Shown here: positions 40,832 through 49,804 of the stretch, one piece after another
How the letters are laid out: each line of letters opens with the position of its first letter
How positions within the stretch are numbered: the first letter of the stretch is position 1
NCBI GenBank assembly: GCA_023440825.1
Contig: JAEXRL010000030.1
Coordinates: 1 to 64,000 of the forward strand
Reading direction: 5' to 3'
Length of the DNA stretch: 64,000 bases
Origin: Pseudomonadota bacterium
Lineage (GTDB): Bacteria; Pseudomonadota; Gammaproteobacteria; Burkholderiales; Burkholderiaceae_B
Program-made: the position numbers and the translations under genes
Notes under the pieces: generated by a model
Database searches by the model: none
What the model saw: the letters and a program-made list of their open reading frames with translations, nothing else
Told to the model about the DNA's origin: nothing

Positions 40832-42829
40832 CTATTTCTTGTAATCAGCGCTCACCATTTCAAAGCTAAACAAGCGGCAATCCAAAGCACCGTTATATAA
40901 AGGATAGCGACGATTGGCTTTTAGGCGTAATTCGCTAGGTAAGTCCAAATTGCTGGAAATAACGTTGACGTGCCAGCCACTGAAATTTTGTTTCAGGTTG
41001 GCCGACCAGTCTCTCCAGAAGTTGTCCTGACTGAGTTCCATGCGCTCGCCATACGGCGGGTTAGTGACAATCCAACCGCGTTCAGCCGGCGCTTTGATGG
41101 TTAAGGCATCCCCCACTTCAAAACGTATGGTGTCTGCACTAAGGTGGGCGCGCTCCAGGTTGGCTTTTGCTGCGTCTAGCACGTCTGGGTTAAGGTCGTA
41201 ACCTAATAAAGTGGTTTCCAGACGCGGAGCGATAGCAGCGCGTGCTTCTGCTTTAATGTCACGCCATACGCGGGCATCATGCACGCGTAAGCGTTCAAAG
41301 TGAAATGGGCGCCATATGCCGGGGGGAGCTCCCAGAGCCATCCACGCTGCTTCGATCAACAAGGTGCCACTGCCGCAAAAAGGATCCAGTAAGGGAGTGC
41401 TTGGGTCCCATTCGGACAGCATCAGCATGCCTGCTGCGAGGTTTTCTCGCAAAGGAGCATCCCCTTTATTGTGGCGCCAGCCCCGTTTAAACAACGACTC
41501 TCCACTGGTGTCTAGATATAGGGTGGCAGAGTCTTCGTTCAAGAATAAATGTACGCGGGCATCCGGTCTTACCGTATCTACTGAGGGGCGTGCGCCTTCT
41601 TTTTCGCGTAGACGGTCACAGATGCCGTCTTTAGCACGCAGATTGCAATATTGCAGGCTTTGCATAGGGCTACGTACGGCCGAGGTATCAACGCGTAAAC
41701 TGTCCTCAGGGCCAAACCAGCGCTCCCAAGGGGTTAGCCGTGCCAGAGTGAGGATATCGTCTTCGTTAAAGACTTTCGCCTGTGAAACCTGAACCAATAT
41801 ACGTGTTGCCAGTCGCGAATATAGGTTGGCGCGCATCACACCCACCCAGTCACTGACAAAATGGCAGCCTGCTCGTGATTGTTGTACTTGCTCGTAACCT
41901 AAGGCTTGTAACTCGGTTGCCAGAGCTTGTTCCAGCCCTTGAGGGCAGGGGGCGAAAACCTGATACTGCTCGGCAACAGACGCACGTACCGATGCTGCAG
42001 GGCTTTCTGTCCCTGGGTACTTTAGCCATTGGCGTAAGTCAGGAGCAGCAGGACTCTCTACATGCGTGATATGTGAGGGTGTAGTGGGAAAGTGATCGCC
42101 TTGAGGGGCTGATCTAAAAATGCCCGTGTTTTTGCTGCCGGACTCAGAAGTGCGATTGGGTGCCCCATCACGGTTTTCAAAACGTGGTCTGTCCGAGCGC
42201 GGCTGGAACTCGCGTCGTGGAGCACCGTCGTCTCTGCGTTCGAAGCGCGGCCTGTCGCCACTGCCTTGGTGCCCCCGATTGGGTGCCCCATCACGGTTTT
42301 CAAAACGCGGTCTGTCCGAGCGTGACTGGAACTCGCGTCGCGGAGCACCGTCGTCTCTACGCTCGTAGCGTGGCCTGTCGCCACTGCCTTGGTGCCCTCG
42401 ATTGGGTGCGCCATCACGGTTTTCAAAACGCGGTCTGTCCGAGCGTGGTTGAAACTCGCGTCGTGGAGCACCGTCGTCTCTGCGTTCGAAGCGTGGCCTG
42501 TCGCCACTGCCTTGGTGCACTCGCTTAGGTGCGCCGTCACGGTTTTCAAAACGCGGTCTGTCCGAGCGTGGCTGGAACTCGCGTCGTGGAGCACCGCCGT
42601 CACGACTTTCGTAACGAGGCTTGTCGCGCTGCCAGCTTTCTTTTTCGGCTTTGGGCTTATAACTAATACGCTCATTGCCCGAGGCTGAGCTTTTTTGTTG
42701 TTGTTTTTCGTTCTGAATAATAACGCGGGCACGAGCACCTGAACGCTGAGGGCGATCGCTTGTGCGGGGGCGTTGAGGGCTAGCCTTACTTGTGAGGCTA
42801 AGGGTTTTACGTTCGGTTTGGTCTGACAT
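40832..42829 (-). CDS. rlmL: rRNA (guanine-N2) methyltransferase, RlmL-type, with repeat extension
   Basis: A 665-residue protein. Residues about 280-390 look like a THUMP RNA-binding domain. From about 395 on is the Rossmann methyltransferase, with LLDPFCGSGTLLIEAAWMAL and the catalytic VTNPPYGERMEL (NPPY), matching the RlmL/YcbY N-terminal half that methylates G2445 of 23S rRNA. The RlmK half is absent. The N-terminus carries an extension of about 270 residues, highly charged, with four exact-length 41-residue repeats (residues 69-232). Such Arg-rich disordered arms may bind RNA. It ends the leuS operon, starting 10 bases after the hemJ-like gene. Confidence 0.85.
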   Translation of the reverse strand: MSDQTERKTLSLTSKASPQRPRTSDRPQRSGARARVIIQNEKQQQKSSASGNERISYKPKAEKESWQRDKPRYESRDGGAPRREFQPRSDRPRFENRDGAPKRVHQGSGDRPRFERRDDGAPRREFQPRSDRPRFENRDGAPNRGHQGSGDRPRYERRDDGAPRREFQSRSDRPRFENRDGAPNRGHQGSGDRPRFERRDDGAPRREFQPRSDRPRFENRDGAPNRTSESGSKNTGIFRSAPQGDHFPTTPSHITHVESPAAPDLRQWLKYPGTESPAASVRASVAEQYQVFAPCPQGLEQALATELQALGYEQVQQSRAGCHFVSDWVGVMRANLYSRLATRILVQVSQAKVFNEDDILTLARLTPWERWFGPEDSLRVDTSAVRSPMQSLQYCNLRAKDGICDRLREKEGARPSVDTVRPDARVHLFLNEDSATLYLDTSGESLFKRGWRHNKGDAPLRENLAAGMLMLSEWDPSTPLLDPFCGSGTLLIEAAWMALGAPPGIWRPFHFERLRVHDARVWRDIKAEARAAIAPRLETTLLGYDLNPDVLDAAKANLERAHLSADTIRFEVGDALTIKAPAERGWIVTNPPYGERMELSQDNFWRDWSANLKQNFSGWHVNVISSNLDLPSELRLKANRRYPLYNGALDCRLFSFEMVSADYKK
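42134..42625 (-). repeat. Four tandem 123-bp repeats inside the methyltransferase gene
   Basis: Four copies of a 41-codon unit, each made of two related halves of 21 and 20 residues built on DRPRFE-R/N-RD-GAP. Each unit has 9-10 arginines plus balancing acidic residues. Copies differ by only a few residues (for example FERRDDG versus YERRDDG). The 123-bp period is a multiple of three, which keeps the frame and explains spurious long ORFs on both strands here. Confidence 0.95.
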
Positions 42830-42838
42830 GAGCTGAGA

Positions 42839-43255
42839 TTAAAAAGGTTTGACCACTACTAAAATGAGGACCAGCAACAGCACCAGCACCGGAAATTCAT
42901 TGAACCAGCGGAAAAAAATGTGGTTACGTGTGTTTGTGTTGTGTTTGAAGTGGCGCAGATAGTGACCACATATTCCATGATAAGCAAATAAGCTGAGGAC
43001 GAGCAGCAGTTTCGCATGCATCCAGCCTTGTCCACGCCCTATGCCGTAATAAAGCCACAGGCCAAGTCCTGTTAGAAGAGTCAGGATGGCCAATGGTGCC
43101 ATAAATCGATAGAGTCGGTTAGCCATGCCGACCAGGGTGGTGTAGCTGGACGGATCTTGGGCTTGGGCTAGGTTCACGTAGATGCGGGGCAAATAAAATA
43201 GCCCCGCAAACCAGGAGGTGACTAGCAAAATATGTATCGCTTTAAGCCAAAGCAT
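42839..43255 (-). CDS. HemJ/CopD-type membrane protein, probable protoporphyrinogen oxidase
   Basis: A 138-residue protein with four membrane helices. It has WLKAIHILLVTSWFAGLFYLPR with the conserved histidine, MHAKLLLVLSLFAYHGICG and the typical ending FFRWFNEFPVLVLLLVLILVVVKPF, as in HemJ, which oxidises protoporphyrinogen IX to protoporphyrin IX in heme synthesis. Annotations of this type in betaproteobacteria are often just CopD family. ATG at 43255 overlaps the proA stop as TAATG, showing coupling. The frame extends further upstream inside proA but should not be used. Confidence 0.75.
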   Translation of the reverse strand: MLWLKAIHILLVTSWFAGLFYLPRIYVNLAQAQDPSSYTTLVGMANRLYRFMAPLAILTLLTGLGLWLYYGIGRGQGWMHAKLLLVLSLFAYHGICGHYLRHFKHNTNTRNHIFFRWFNEFPVLVLLLVLILVVVKPF

Positions 43256-44559
43256 TAGGCTTGTCCACGCAATTGTCCGTCGCCGTTCAACACCCATTTG
43301 TAGGTGGTTAGGCCTTCTAGACCTACTGGACCACGGGCGTGCAAGCGGTTGGTCGAGATACCGATTTCAGCGCCTAGGCCGTATTCAAAGCCGTCAGCAA
43401 AGCAGGTTGGTAAGTTAACCATGACAGAGCTTGAGTCAACTTCGAGTTGAAATTGGCGTGCTGCAGGCAGACTTTCGGTGATGATGGCCTCGGTGTGCTC
43501 CGAGCTATAGCGCCCAATATGTTCAATGGCCTGATGAATATCGTCAACGATACGCACCGCTAAAATGGGAGCGAGATACTCCGTTGCCCAATCCTCTTCT
43601 GTGGCGGCTTGCATGTGTTCCACTAAGGCCCGGCTGCGCTCGCAGCCGCGTAGCTCTACACCTTGCTCGAGTAAGGATTTGGCGATTTCAGGTAAAAATG
43701 CAGGCGCAATATTATGATGGATCAGCAAGGTTTCCATGGTGCCACAAATGCCATAACGATATGTTTTTGCGTTAAGCGTAATGGCATGTGCTTTGTCTAA
43801 TTCAGCGTGTTCATCGACATACACATGGCAGTTACCGTCCAGATGCTTAATCAAGGGTACTGTCGCTTCTCTGCTTAAGCGTTCAATGAGGCTTTTACCG
43901 CCGCGTGGCACGATCACATCTACAAAATCTGTCATGGTAACAAGCAAGCCTACCGCTGCGCGATCTGTGGTGGGCACCACTTGTACGGCTTGTTCGGGCA
44001 GACCTGCCTGAGTGAGACTTTCACTGATAATTTTAGCAAGTGCGAGGTTAGAGTGTATGGCCTCGCTACCACCACGTAAAATCGTGGCGTTGCCCGATTT
44101 CAGACATAAAGCGGCCGCATCAATAGTGACGTTGGGGCGTGACTCGTAAATAATGCCAATGACCCCTAATGGGACTCGCATTTGAGCAACTTGCATGCCG
44201 TTGGGGCGAGTACGTGTCTGCCCCACTTGCCCTACTGGGTCGTCCATATCAGCGATTTGACGCAAGCCAGCGGCCATCGTCGTCAAGGCATGGTCGGACA
44301 GAGCCAGACGCTCTATCATGGCTGGCTCCAGTTGCTTGTCGCGGGCAGCCTGTAAATCCAGCTCATTGGCTGCTTGTAACTCGAGCTTTTGTGTTTCCAG
44401 TGCTTCGGCCATTAAACGTAAGGCCTGAGCTTTGGCTTTACCCGAAGCACTACGTAGTTGACGTGCAGCCTCTTTGGCTTGTAGGCCAAGTTCTTGCATT
44501 AATTCGGCTAGGTTCTGTGTGCTGGCTGTAGAGCCAGAGGTAGCAGTAGTATTGTTCAT
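43255..44559 (-). CDS. proA: Gamma-glutamyl phosphate reductase
   Basis: A 434-residue proline-biosynthesis enzyme reducing gamma-glutamyl phosphate to glutamate semialdehyde with NADPH. The aldehyde-dehydrogenase-like fold shows VPLGVIGIIYESRPNVT, CLKSGNATILRGGSEA, IVPRGGKSLIERL, and the catalytic-cysteine region KTYRYGICGTMETLL. The N-terminus has a short Ser/Thr-rich extension. The frame also allows a GTG start at 44568. ATG at 44559 is preferred with AGAG 8 bases before it. It lies in the leuS-lptE-holA-proA run. proB is not in the window. Confidence 0.94.
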   Translation of the reverse strand: MNNTTATSGSTASTQNLAELMQELGLQAKEAARQLRSASGKAKAQALRLMAEALETQKLELQAANELDLQAARDKQLEPAMIERLALSDHALTTMAAGLRQIADMDDPVGQVGQTRTRPNGMQVAQMRVPLGVIGIIYESRPNVTIDAAALCLKSGNATILRGGSEAIHSNLALAKIISESLTQAGLPEQAVQVVPTTDRAAVGLLVTMTDFVDVIVPRGGKSLIERLSREATVPLIKHLDGNCHVYVDEHAELDKAHAITLNAKTYRYGICGTMETLLIHHNIAPAFLPEIAKSLLEQGVELRGCERSRALVEHMQAATEEDWATEYLAPILAVRIVDDIHQAIEHIGRYSSEHTEAIITESLPAARQFQLEVDSSSVMVNLPTCFADGFEYGLGAEIGISTNRLHARGPVGLEGLTTYKWVLNGDGQLRGQA

Positions 44560-44633
44560 ATCGGGCACTCTGTTAAGACAGAATTGATTATCGCAACAAA
44601 TCCATGTTTAGGGTAAATCAAGGGCTTATGTGC

Positions 44634-45698
44634 TTAAGCTGCTTGAGCTCGCCCTTGTGTCAGCACGGCAATGCGCAGACTAAGACGGCGTAGCTCTTCC
44701 CATGGATCGGCTAGTTTATCGCTGGACTTCAAACCCTTTGCGAGTTTATCCAGATCGTGCAAGTGGTGTAGGGCCGCGGGCCAGGCATGAGCGGGGGCTT
44801 GTTGCAAGGCGCGGCGTAGTAATTGTTCACGCGGGCCAAATACACGCGCTTGACGTAATAAAGTCGCAATGTCTTGGCTAGGTGACTGGGCGAGTCTGGC
44901 AAGTAGACGGATTTCTTCTCCCACAGCCCACAACACTAGCACCAGGTTTTCGCCCTCGCCCTGCAGGCTTTCCAGTATATGCAGTGTACGGCTTGCCTGT
45001 CCGCTAATCATGGCGTCACGTAAGTCGAAAATACTGTAACGTGCGACATTTAGTACCGCATGTTCCAGTTGTTCTTGGCTAATCGGGCCGCTGTTGTAGA
45101 TAAGCGCCAGTTTTTGTATTTCCTGGAACGCGGCCAGCAGATTGCCTTCCACTTTTTCACTCATCCATTCCAGACTATCGGCTTCAAGAGTTTGTGATTG
45201 CTGTTTGAGACGGGTGGCAATCCAGCTGGGCAGGGCATGACGCTGGATACTGCTTACCTCAGTCCAGCAGGCAGCTTGCTCTAAAGCCTGACACCATTTG
45301 CTATTACGCGTTGCTCGATCAAGTCGTGGAAGTTGTAAAACGATACTGGTGTCGACCAACTGCTGCTGTTGGGCCATGTGGGCCAATTGCATTAAGGCAT
45401 CGCCACCTATGCGTCCCGGCTTGCCACCTGGCAAGGAAATATCAATCAGACGTTTATCGCCAAAAAGCGAAACATTTTGTGTGCTGCCCAAGACCGCAGA
45501 CCAGTCAGCCCGGCCGTCCATGGTGAAGCGACTTCGCTCAAGATAGCCTAAGCGGCTAGCAGCGGCCCGCAAGGCATCAGTGGCCTCAACGAGCAGCAAA
45601 GGCTCGTCACCACTGACTACATACAGGGGGGCCAGCTCTTGGGTCTGCGGGTTTTGTAGCTCTTGGATAAGACGGTCGTGATCTAGCTTGCGTTGCAT
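44634..45698 (-). CDS. holA: DNA polymerase III subunit delta
   Basis: A 354-residue clamp-loader subunit. It has APLYVVSGDEPLLLVEATDALR at the N-terminus (the delta beta-clamp-opening region), then SLFGDKRLIDISLPGGKPG, AAFQEIQKLALIY and the C-terminal collar domain with SIFDLRDAMISGQASRTLHILESLQGEGEN. Delta opens the sliding clamp ring on DNA. It follows lptE by 9 bases, the usual leuS-lptE-holA order. Confidence 0.94.
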   Translation of the reverse strand: MQRKLDHDRLIQELQNPQTQELAPLYVVSGDEPLLLVEATDALRAAASRLGYLERSRFTMDGRADWSAVLGSTQNVSLFGDKRLIDISLPGGKPGRIGGDALMQLAHMAQQQQLVDTSIVLQLPRLDRATRNSKWCQALEQAACWTEVSSIQRHALPSWIATRLKQQSQTLEADSLEWMSEKVEGNLLAAFQEIQKLALIYNSGPISQEQLEHAVLNVARYSIFDLRDAMISGQASRTLHILESLQGEGENLVLVLWAVGEEIRLLARLAQSPSQDIATLLRQARVFGPREQLLRRALQQAPAHAWPAALHHLHDLDKLAKGLKSSDKLADPWEELRRLSLRIAVLTQGRAQAA

Positions 45699-45707
45699 GG
45701 CCAGGTC

Positions 45708-46334
45708 TTAAGGTAGTGCACGGGTAGGCAATAGTTCATCCAGCTCTGTTTCGGTCTCTTGGTGATCCAGTGCGTAATGATAGGCTGAGTTTACATCAGG
45801 AGAGCTTAGCTGCCGTACGATGCGGTTAACCAGTGTTTGTTCCATGTCACGGAAAATAAGACTGATCTCGCTTTCTTTTGCTTGAATAGCGGTGGGGTCG
45901 TAGGCCACCTCGCGTATAGCGGTTAGCGTAGTGGGTGGCAAAATTTCTGCGCCATTACGATCCCGCAAGGCAAAGATGTAAGTAAGAGTCAGCTCGTACT
46001 CTTCCACCAAGCCTTTTGCATCAATAGAAAGCTCGCGCTGCCGTCTGGAGTATTGTAGTTGCTGTAATTGCACCTGTGCATCGGCGGCATCCTCAACAAA
46101 GCGCAAGCTTGGGGAGCTGGCACGCAGGGCGCGCCTAAGCGCCGCCCCAAAAGCACTGTTGTCGCTAATGTTGGTGTACAGGGTGGTAAATGGCAGTGGC
46201 GATACGCCTTTCAAATGAAAGCCGCAGGCGCCAAGTAATGCTGCCATGAGCACGAGCACGGCTAGCAAGGCAGGGTAGCTCCTAGCTTTATTCGCCTTCC
46301 TTGGGTGGCGAGCACCGTGCTGAGTAAAGTGCAT
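45708..46334 (-). CDS. lptE: LPS-assembly lipoprotein LptE
   Basis: A 208-residue outer-membrane lipoprotein that plugs LptD and helps insert LPS. The signal peptide ends in a lipobox (MAALLGACGFHLKG), and the mature part begins with the family start GFHLKGVSPLPFTTLYTN. RRQRELSIDAKGLVEEYELTLTYIFALRD is a typical middle segment. The N-region before the hydrophobic stretch is long and basic (about 20 residues). It starts one base after the leuS stop. Confidence 0.92.
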   Translation of the reverse strand: MHFTQHGARHPRKANKARSYPALLAVLVLMAALLGACGFHLKGVSPLPFTTLYTNISDNSAFGAALRRALRASSPSLRFVEDAADAQVQLQQLQYSRRQRELSIDAKGLVEEYELTLTYIFALRDRNGAEILPPTTLTAIREVAYDPTAIQAKESEISLIFRDMEQTLVNRIVRQLSSPDVNSAYHYALDHQETETELDELLPTRALP

Positions 46335-46335
46335 A

Positions 46336-48993
46336 TTAACCTACCACGTTAACAAGTTTGCCTGGAACCACAATGATACGCTTGGGAGCATTGCCGTCCA
46401 GGAACTTCTGTACGGCTGGGTGTTCTGCCGCCAGTTGTTCAATACTATCTTTGGAGGCACCATGTGCTACCACAAGGGAGCCACGCAGCTTACCGTTAAC
46501 TTGCAGCATTAACTGAACCTCGTCCGCGATCAGGGCTTGCTCGTCCACTTGTGGCCATTCGGCCTCAAGTAGGTCTCCGTGACTTTGTGCCCAACCCAGC
46601 TCGCGCCAGATGTACCAGCTTATATGTGGCACAACCGGATAAAGCACACGTAACAGTATGGAGCTGGTTTCCGCTAGGGCCTGACGCGCAATGGGCGTGT
46701 CACTCCATGTGGCGGACTCAAGAATGTTCAGCATCTTCATGCATGCTGAGACTACCGTATTGTAGTGTATGCGCTGGTAATCGTAGTCGGCCTGCTTAAG
46801 CAAGGTGTGAATTTCCAGTCGAACGCGCTTGGCTTCTGCGTCCAGATCGCTCCAGTCGGAAGGCAAGCTAAGGCTGGTTTTCAGTGTGTCAGCATGCTGG
46901 AAGCAAAATGCCCATAAGCGACGCAAGAATCGGTTGGCACCGTCCACCCCTGAGTCGGACCACTCCAGGGTTTGTTCGGGTGGGCTAGCAAACATAATAA
47001 ATAGGCGGGCCGTGTCGGCGCCCATGCTGTCAATCAGGGACTGAGGGTCAACACCATTGTTTTTCGACTTTGACATAGTGCCTATGCCGCCGTACTCGAT
47101 GGCAGAGCCATCTGATTTGAGTGTGGCGCCGGTAATCGCACCCTTTTCGTCGTAGACGTTGTTTACGTCTTCGGGCCAAAAATACTCTATGCCACCGTTC
47201 GGCGTGCGTCGTGAGTAAATGTGGTTCAGCACCATGCCTTGGCACAGCAGCTTGGTAAAGGGCTCATCTACGTTGACCAGCCCCATATCGCGCATCACTT
47301 TAGTCCAGAAGCGGGCGTACAGTAAGTGCAATACGGCATGCTCAATACCACCTATGTACTGATCCATGGGCATCCAGTAATCGGTGCGCTCATCGACCAT
47401 AGCGTTCTGATTGTCGGGTGCGGTGTAGCGCAAGAAGTACCAGGACGAATCCACAAAGGTGTCCATGGTGTCTGTTTCGCGCTGAGCAGGCTGGCCACAG
47501 CTAGGGCAGGCACAGTTCAGGAATTCCGTGTGCTTATTTAGCGGGTTGCCGCTGCCGTCCGGTATTAGCTCTTCGGGCAATACAACGGGCAGGTCTTGCT
47601 CGGGTACAGGTACTGGGCCGCAGTCGGGGCAGTGGATAATAGGGATGGGTGTGCCCCAGTAGCGCTGGCGTGAAATGCCCCAGTCGCGTAGCCGGTAGGT
47701 GGTTTGCTTTTCGCCCAGACCCGCTGCTTGCAGGTCGGCGGCAATTGCATCCACAGCGGCTTCGTGAGCCAGCCCATCGTATTTTCCTGAGTTAATGGTG
47801 CAGCCTTGTTGCTTATCGCCGTACCAGTCTTGCCAGGTAGTGCTGTCGTACTCTTTGCCGTCCACGCCAATAACGGGCTGGATAGGCAGTTGATATTTTA
47901 ATGCAAAGGCGAAGTCGCGTTCGTCGTGGGCAGGCACACCCATAACAGCGCCGTCACCATAGCTCATGAGTACATAATTACCGACCCAAACTTCGACTGC
48001 TTCGTTGCTAAGAGGGTGACGTACGGTTAGACCCGTAGGCATACCTTCTTTTTCGCGCGAGGCCATGTCGGCTTCTGTGGTTCCCCCTTTTTTGCACTCT
48101 TCAATAAAGGCGGCTAAGTCTGGATTGGTGCGCGCAGCATGCTGAGCGAGGGGGTGCTCAGGAGCTACTGCGCAGAAGGTAACCCCCATGATGGTATCGA
48201 TACGGGTGGTGAAGACAAAAAGCTGTCCGTTTTGTATCAGTTCGCCTTGTTCGTTTTGGATGTCATGCGGGAAAGCAAAGCGTACGCCTTGGCTTTTGCC
48301 TATCCAGTTTTCTTGCATCAGGCGTACACGCTCGGGCCACCCTGGCAAACCATGCTTAACGGTTTCGAGTAGCTCTTCGGCATAGTCGGTAATTCGCAGG
48401 TAGTAACCTGGGATTTCGCGCTTTTCCACCAAGGCACCGGAGCGCCAACCACGGCCATCTATGACCTGTTCATTAGCGAGTACTGTTTGATCTACAGGGT
48501 CCCAGTTGACGGTTTGGGTTTTGCGGTAAGCAACTCCCTTTTCCAGCATTTTGAGAAATAGCCACTGATTCCATTTGTAGTATTCAGGATCACAGGCGCA
48601 CATCTCTCGAGACCAGTCTATAGCAAGCCCCATAGCCTGCATCTGGCGTTTCATGTAGTCGATATTGTCGTAGGTCCACTTGGCGGGGGGGACCTGAGAG
48701 CGAATGGCTGCGTTTTCGGCAGGCATGCCAAAAGCATCCCAACCCATAGGCATGAGTACGTTATAGCCGCGCATGCGTAACTGTCTGGCCATCATGTCGT
48801 TGATGGTGTAGTTGCGCACATGCCCCATATGTAGCTTGCCGCTAGGATAGGGCAGCATAGAGCATGCATAGTACTTGGGTTTCAGGCTGCCGTCGGCGGC
48901 GGTCAGGTTTTCTTGGGCACGGTAGACATCGCGCGTTACCCAATCTTGTTGAGCAAGCTGCTCAACGTCACTGTGGCTATAACGTTCCTGCAT
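46336..48993 (-). CDS. leuS: Leucyl-tRNA synthetase
   Basis: An 885-residue class Ia synthetase. The HIGH motif appears as SGKLHMGHVRNYT near residue 50, the KMSKS loop as MSKSKNNGVDP near residue 645, and the CP1 editing domain at about 230-430 with the TGLTVRHPLSNEAVEVWVG and GDGAVMGVPAHDERDF segments. Zinc-like CPDCGPVPVPEQ and CPSCGQPAQ lie near 470 and 510. The domain order is that of bacterial LeuRS. It begins the operon running through lptE, holA, proA and further, after about 190 bases from the rpmG gene and its terminator. Confidence 0.97.
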   Translation of the reverse strand: MQERYSHSDVEQLAQQDWVTRDVYRAQENLTAADGSLKPKYYACSMLPYPSGKLHMGHVRNYTINDMMARQLRMRGYNVLMPMGWDAFGMPAENAAIRSQVPPAKWTYDNIDYMKRQMQAMGLAIDWSREMCACDPEYYKWNQWLFLKMLEKGVAYRKTQTVNWDPVDQTVLANEQVIDGRGWRSGALVEKREIPGYYLRITDYAEELLETVKHGLPGWPERVRLMQENWIGKSQGVRFAFPHDIQNEQGELIQNGQLFVFTTRIDTIMGVTFCAVAPEHPLAQHAARTNPDLAAFIEECKKGGTTEADMASREKEGMPTGLTVRHPLSNEAVEVWVGNYVLMSYGDGAVMGVPAHDERDFAFALKYQLPIQPVIGVDGKEYDSTTWQDWYGDKQQGCTINSGKYDGLAHEAAVDAIAADLQAAGLGEKQTTYRLRDWGISRQRYWGTPIPIIHCPDCGPVPVPEQDLPVVLPEELIPDGSGNPLNKHTEFLNCACPSCGQPAQRETDTMDTFVDSSWYFLRYTAPDNQNAMVDERTDYWMPMDQYIGGIEHAVLHLLYARFWTKVMRDMGLVNVDEPFTKLLCQGMVLNHIYSRRTPNGGIEYFWPEDVNNVYDEKGAITGATLKSDGSAIEYGGIGTMSKSKNNGVDPQSLIDSMGADTARLFIMFASPPEQTLEWSDSGVDGANRFLRRLWAFCFQHADTLKTSLSLPSDWSDLDAEAKRVRLEIHTLLKQADYDYQRIHYNTVVSACMKMLNILESATWSDTPIARQALAETSSILLRVLYPVVPHISWYIWRELGWAQSHGDLLEAEWPQVDEQALIADEVQLMLQVNGKLRGSLVVAHGASKDSIEQLAAEHPAVQKFLDGNAPKRIIVVPGKLVNVVG

Positions 48994-49103
48994 GGGATGG
49001 CTTATGTAAGAGTTATGTTTTAAATAGATGATGCTCTGATTATAAAGGGCAATGCCTATAAGGTCAGTGTATTACTGCATTATCGTCGTGATCTGAGCAA
49101 AGC

Positions 49104-49138
49104 AAAAAAAAACCCTGCTTTAAGGGCAGGGCTTTTTT
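49104..49138 (-). terminator. Terminator of rpmBG
   Basis: On the minus strand GCCCTGC pairs with GCAGGG (49131-49113 region) followed by about nine T residues (49112-49104). It lies 50 bases past rpmG. A matching T run on the plus strand makes it symmetric. Confidence 0.85.
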
Positions 49139-49186
49139 CTCGGCCTGGGGGCCGTCAGGCTACTATTGCCTGCACTTTTGTACAAA

Positions 49187-49354
49187 TTAACGCAGTTTGG
49201 TTTCTTTGTACTCTACGTGTTTGCGAACAACGGGATCAAACTTTTTGATCACCATTTTTTCTGGTGTGTTGCGCTTGTTTTTGGTCGTTGTGTAAAAGTG
49301 ACCTGTGCCTGCGCTGGATTCCAGTTTGATTTTTTCGCGAATACCTTTTGCCAT
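49187..49354 (-). CDS. rpmG: 50S ribosomal protein L33
   Basis: A 55-residue protein starting MAKGIREKIKLESSAGTGHF, continuing with YTTTKNKRNTPEKMVIKKFD and ending KETKLR. It is the cysteine-free, zinc-independent form. It follows rpmB by 36 bases on the minus strand, the universal rpmB-rpmG pair. GGAG lies just before the ATG at 49354. Confidence 0.96.
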   Translation of the reverse strand: MAKGIREKIKLESSAGTGHFYTTTKNKRNTPEKMVIKKFDPVVRKHVEYKETKLR

Positions 49355-49390
49355 GATGGGCTCCTGCTGAGATGGTTAACGGAACGCGAT

Positions 49391-49627
49391 TTAAACGCGC
49401 TCGCCGCGGGCACGCATTTCGGCTAGAACGGTGTCGATACCGTTTTTGTCGATAGTGCGAATAGCATTGGCTGATACACGCAGACGAACCCAGCGGTTCT
49501 CGCTTTCAACCCAGAAACGACGCGATTGCAGATTAGGCAGGAAGCGGCGCTTGGTTTTATTGTTGGCGTGCGAAACGTTATTGCCCGTTCTTGGGCCTTT
49601 TCCGGTAACTTGGCATACGCGTGCCAT
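49391..49627 (-). CDS. rpmB: 50S ribosomal protein L28
   Basis: A 78-residue protein with ARVCQVTGKGPRTGNNVSH, NNKTKRRFLPNLQSRRFWVE and VRLRVSANAIRTIDKNG, which cover the whole L28 family. ATG at 49627 is chosen over a frame extension to 49633 because AGGGG precedes it at 7 bases and the normal protein begins MARVCQ. Confidence 0.97.
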   Translation of the reverse strand: MARVCQVTGKGPRTGNNVSHANNKTKRRFLPNLQSRRFWVESENRWVRLRVSANAIRTIDKNGIDTVLAEMRARGERV

Positions 49628-49804
49628 GGTCATACCCCTTAGAAATCTGAAATCGGCCTCCCTGCTGGGGGATTTTGCACTGGCTATCGGAACTCAATAC
49701 GTTCCAATGCGTTCGTGGCCAATAGTAAAAAGTTGGTGAAAATTATTGTTTACGGCGATTGGTTACTAGCCGCAAAGAAAGCTATTCTAATATGAATCTT
49801 TGGC

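Noticed and set aside
42058..42738. Long minus-strand ORF in a second frame and several plus-strand ORFs (42120-42688) across the methyltransferase repeats
   Set aside because: They arise because the 123-bp repeat keeps every frame open; the true frame has a THUMP and methyltransferase domain, and these have neither ribosome sites nor recognisable domains.
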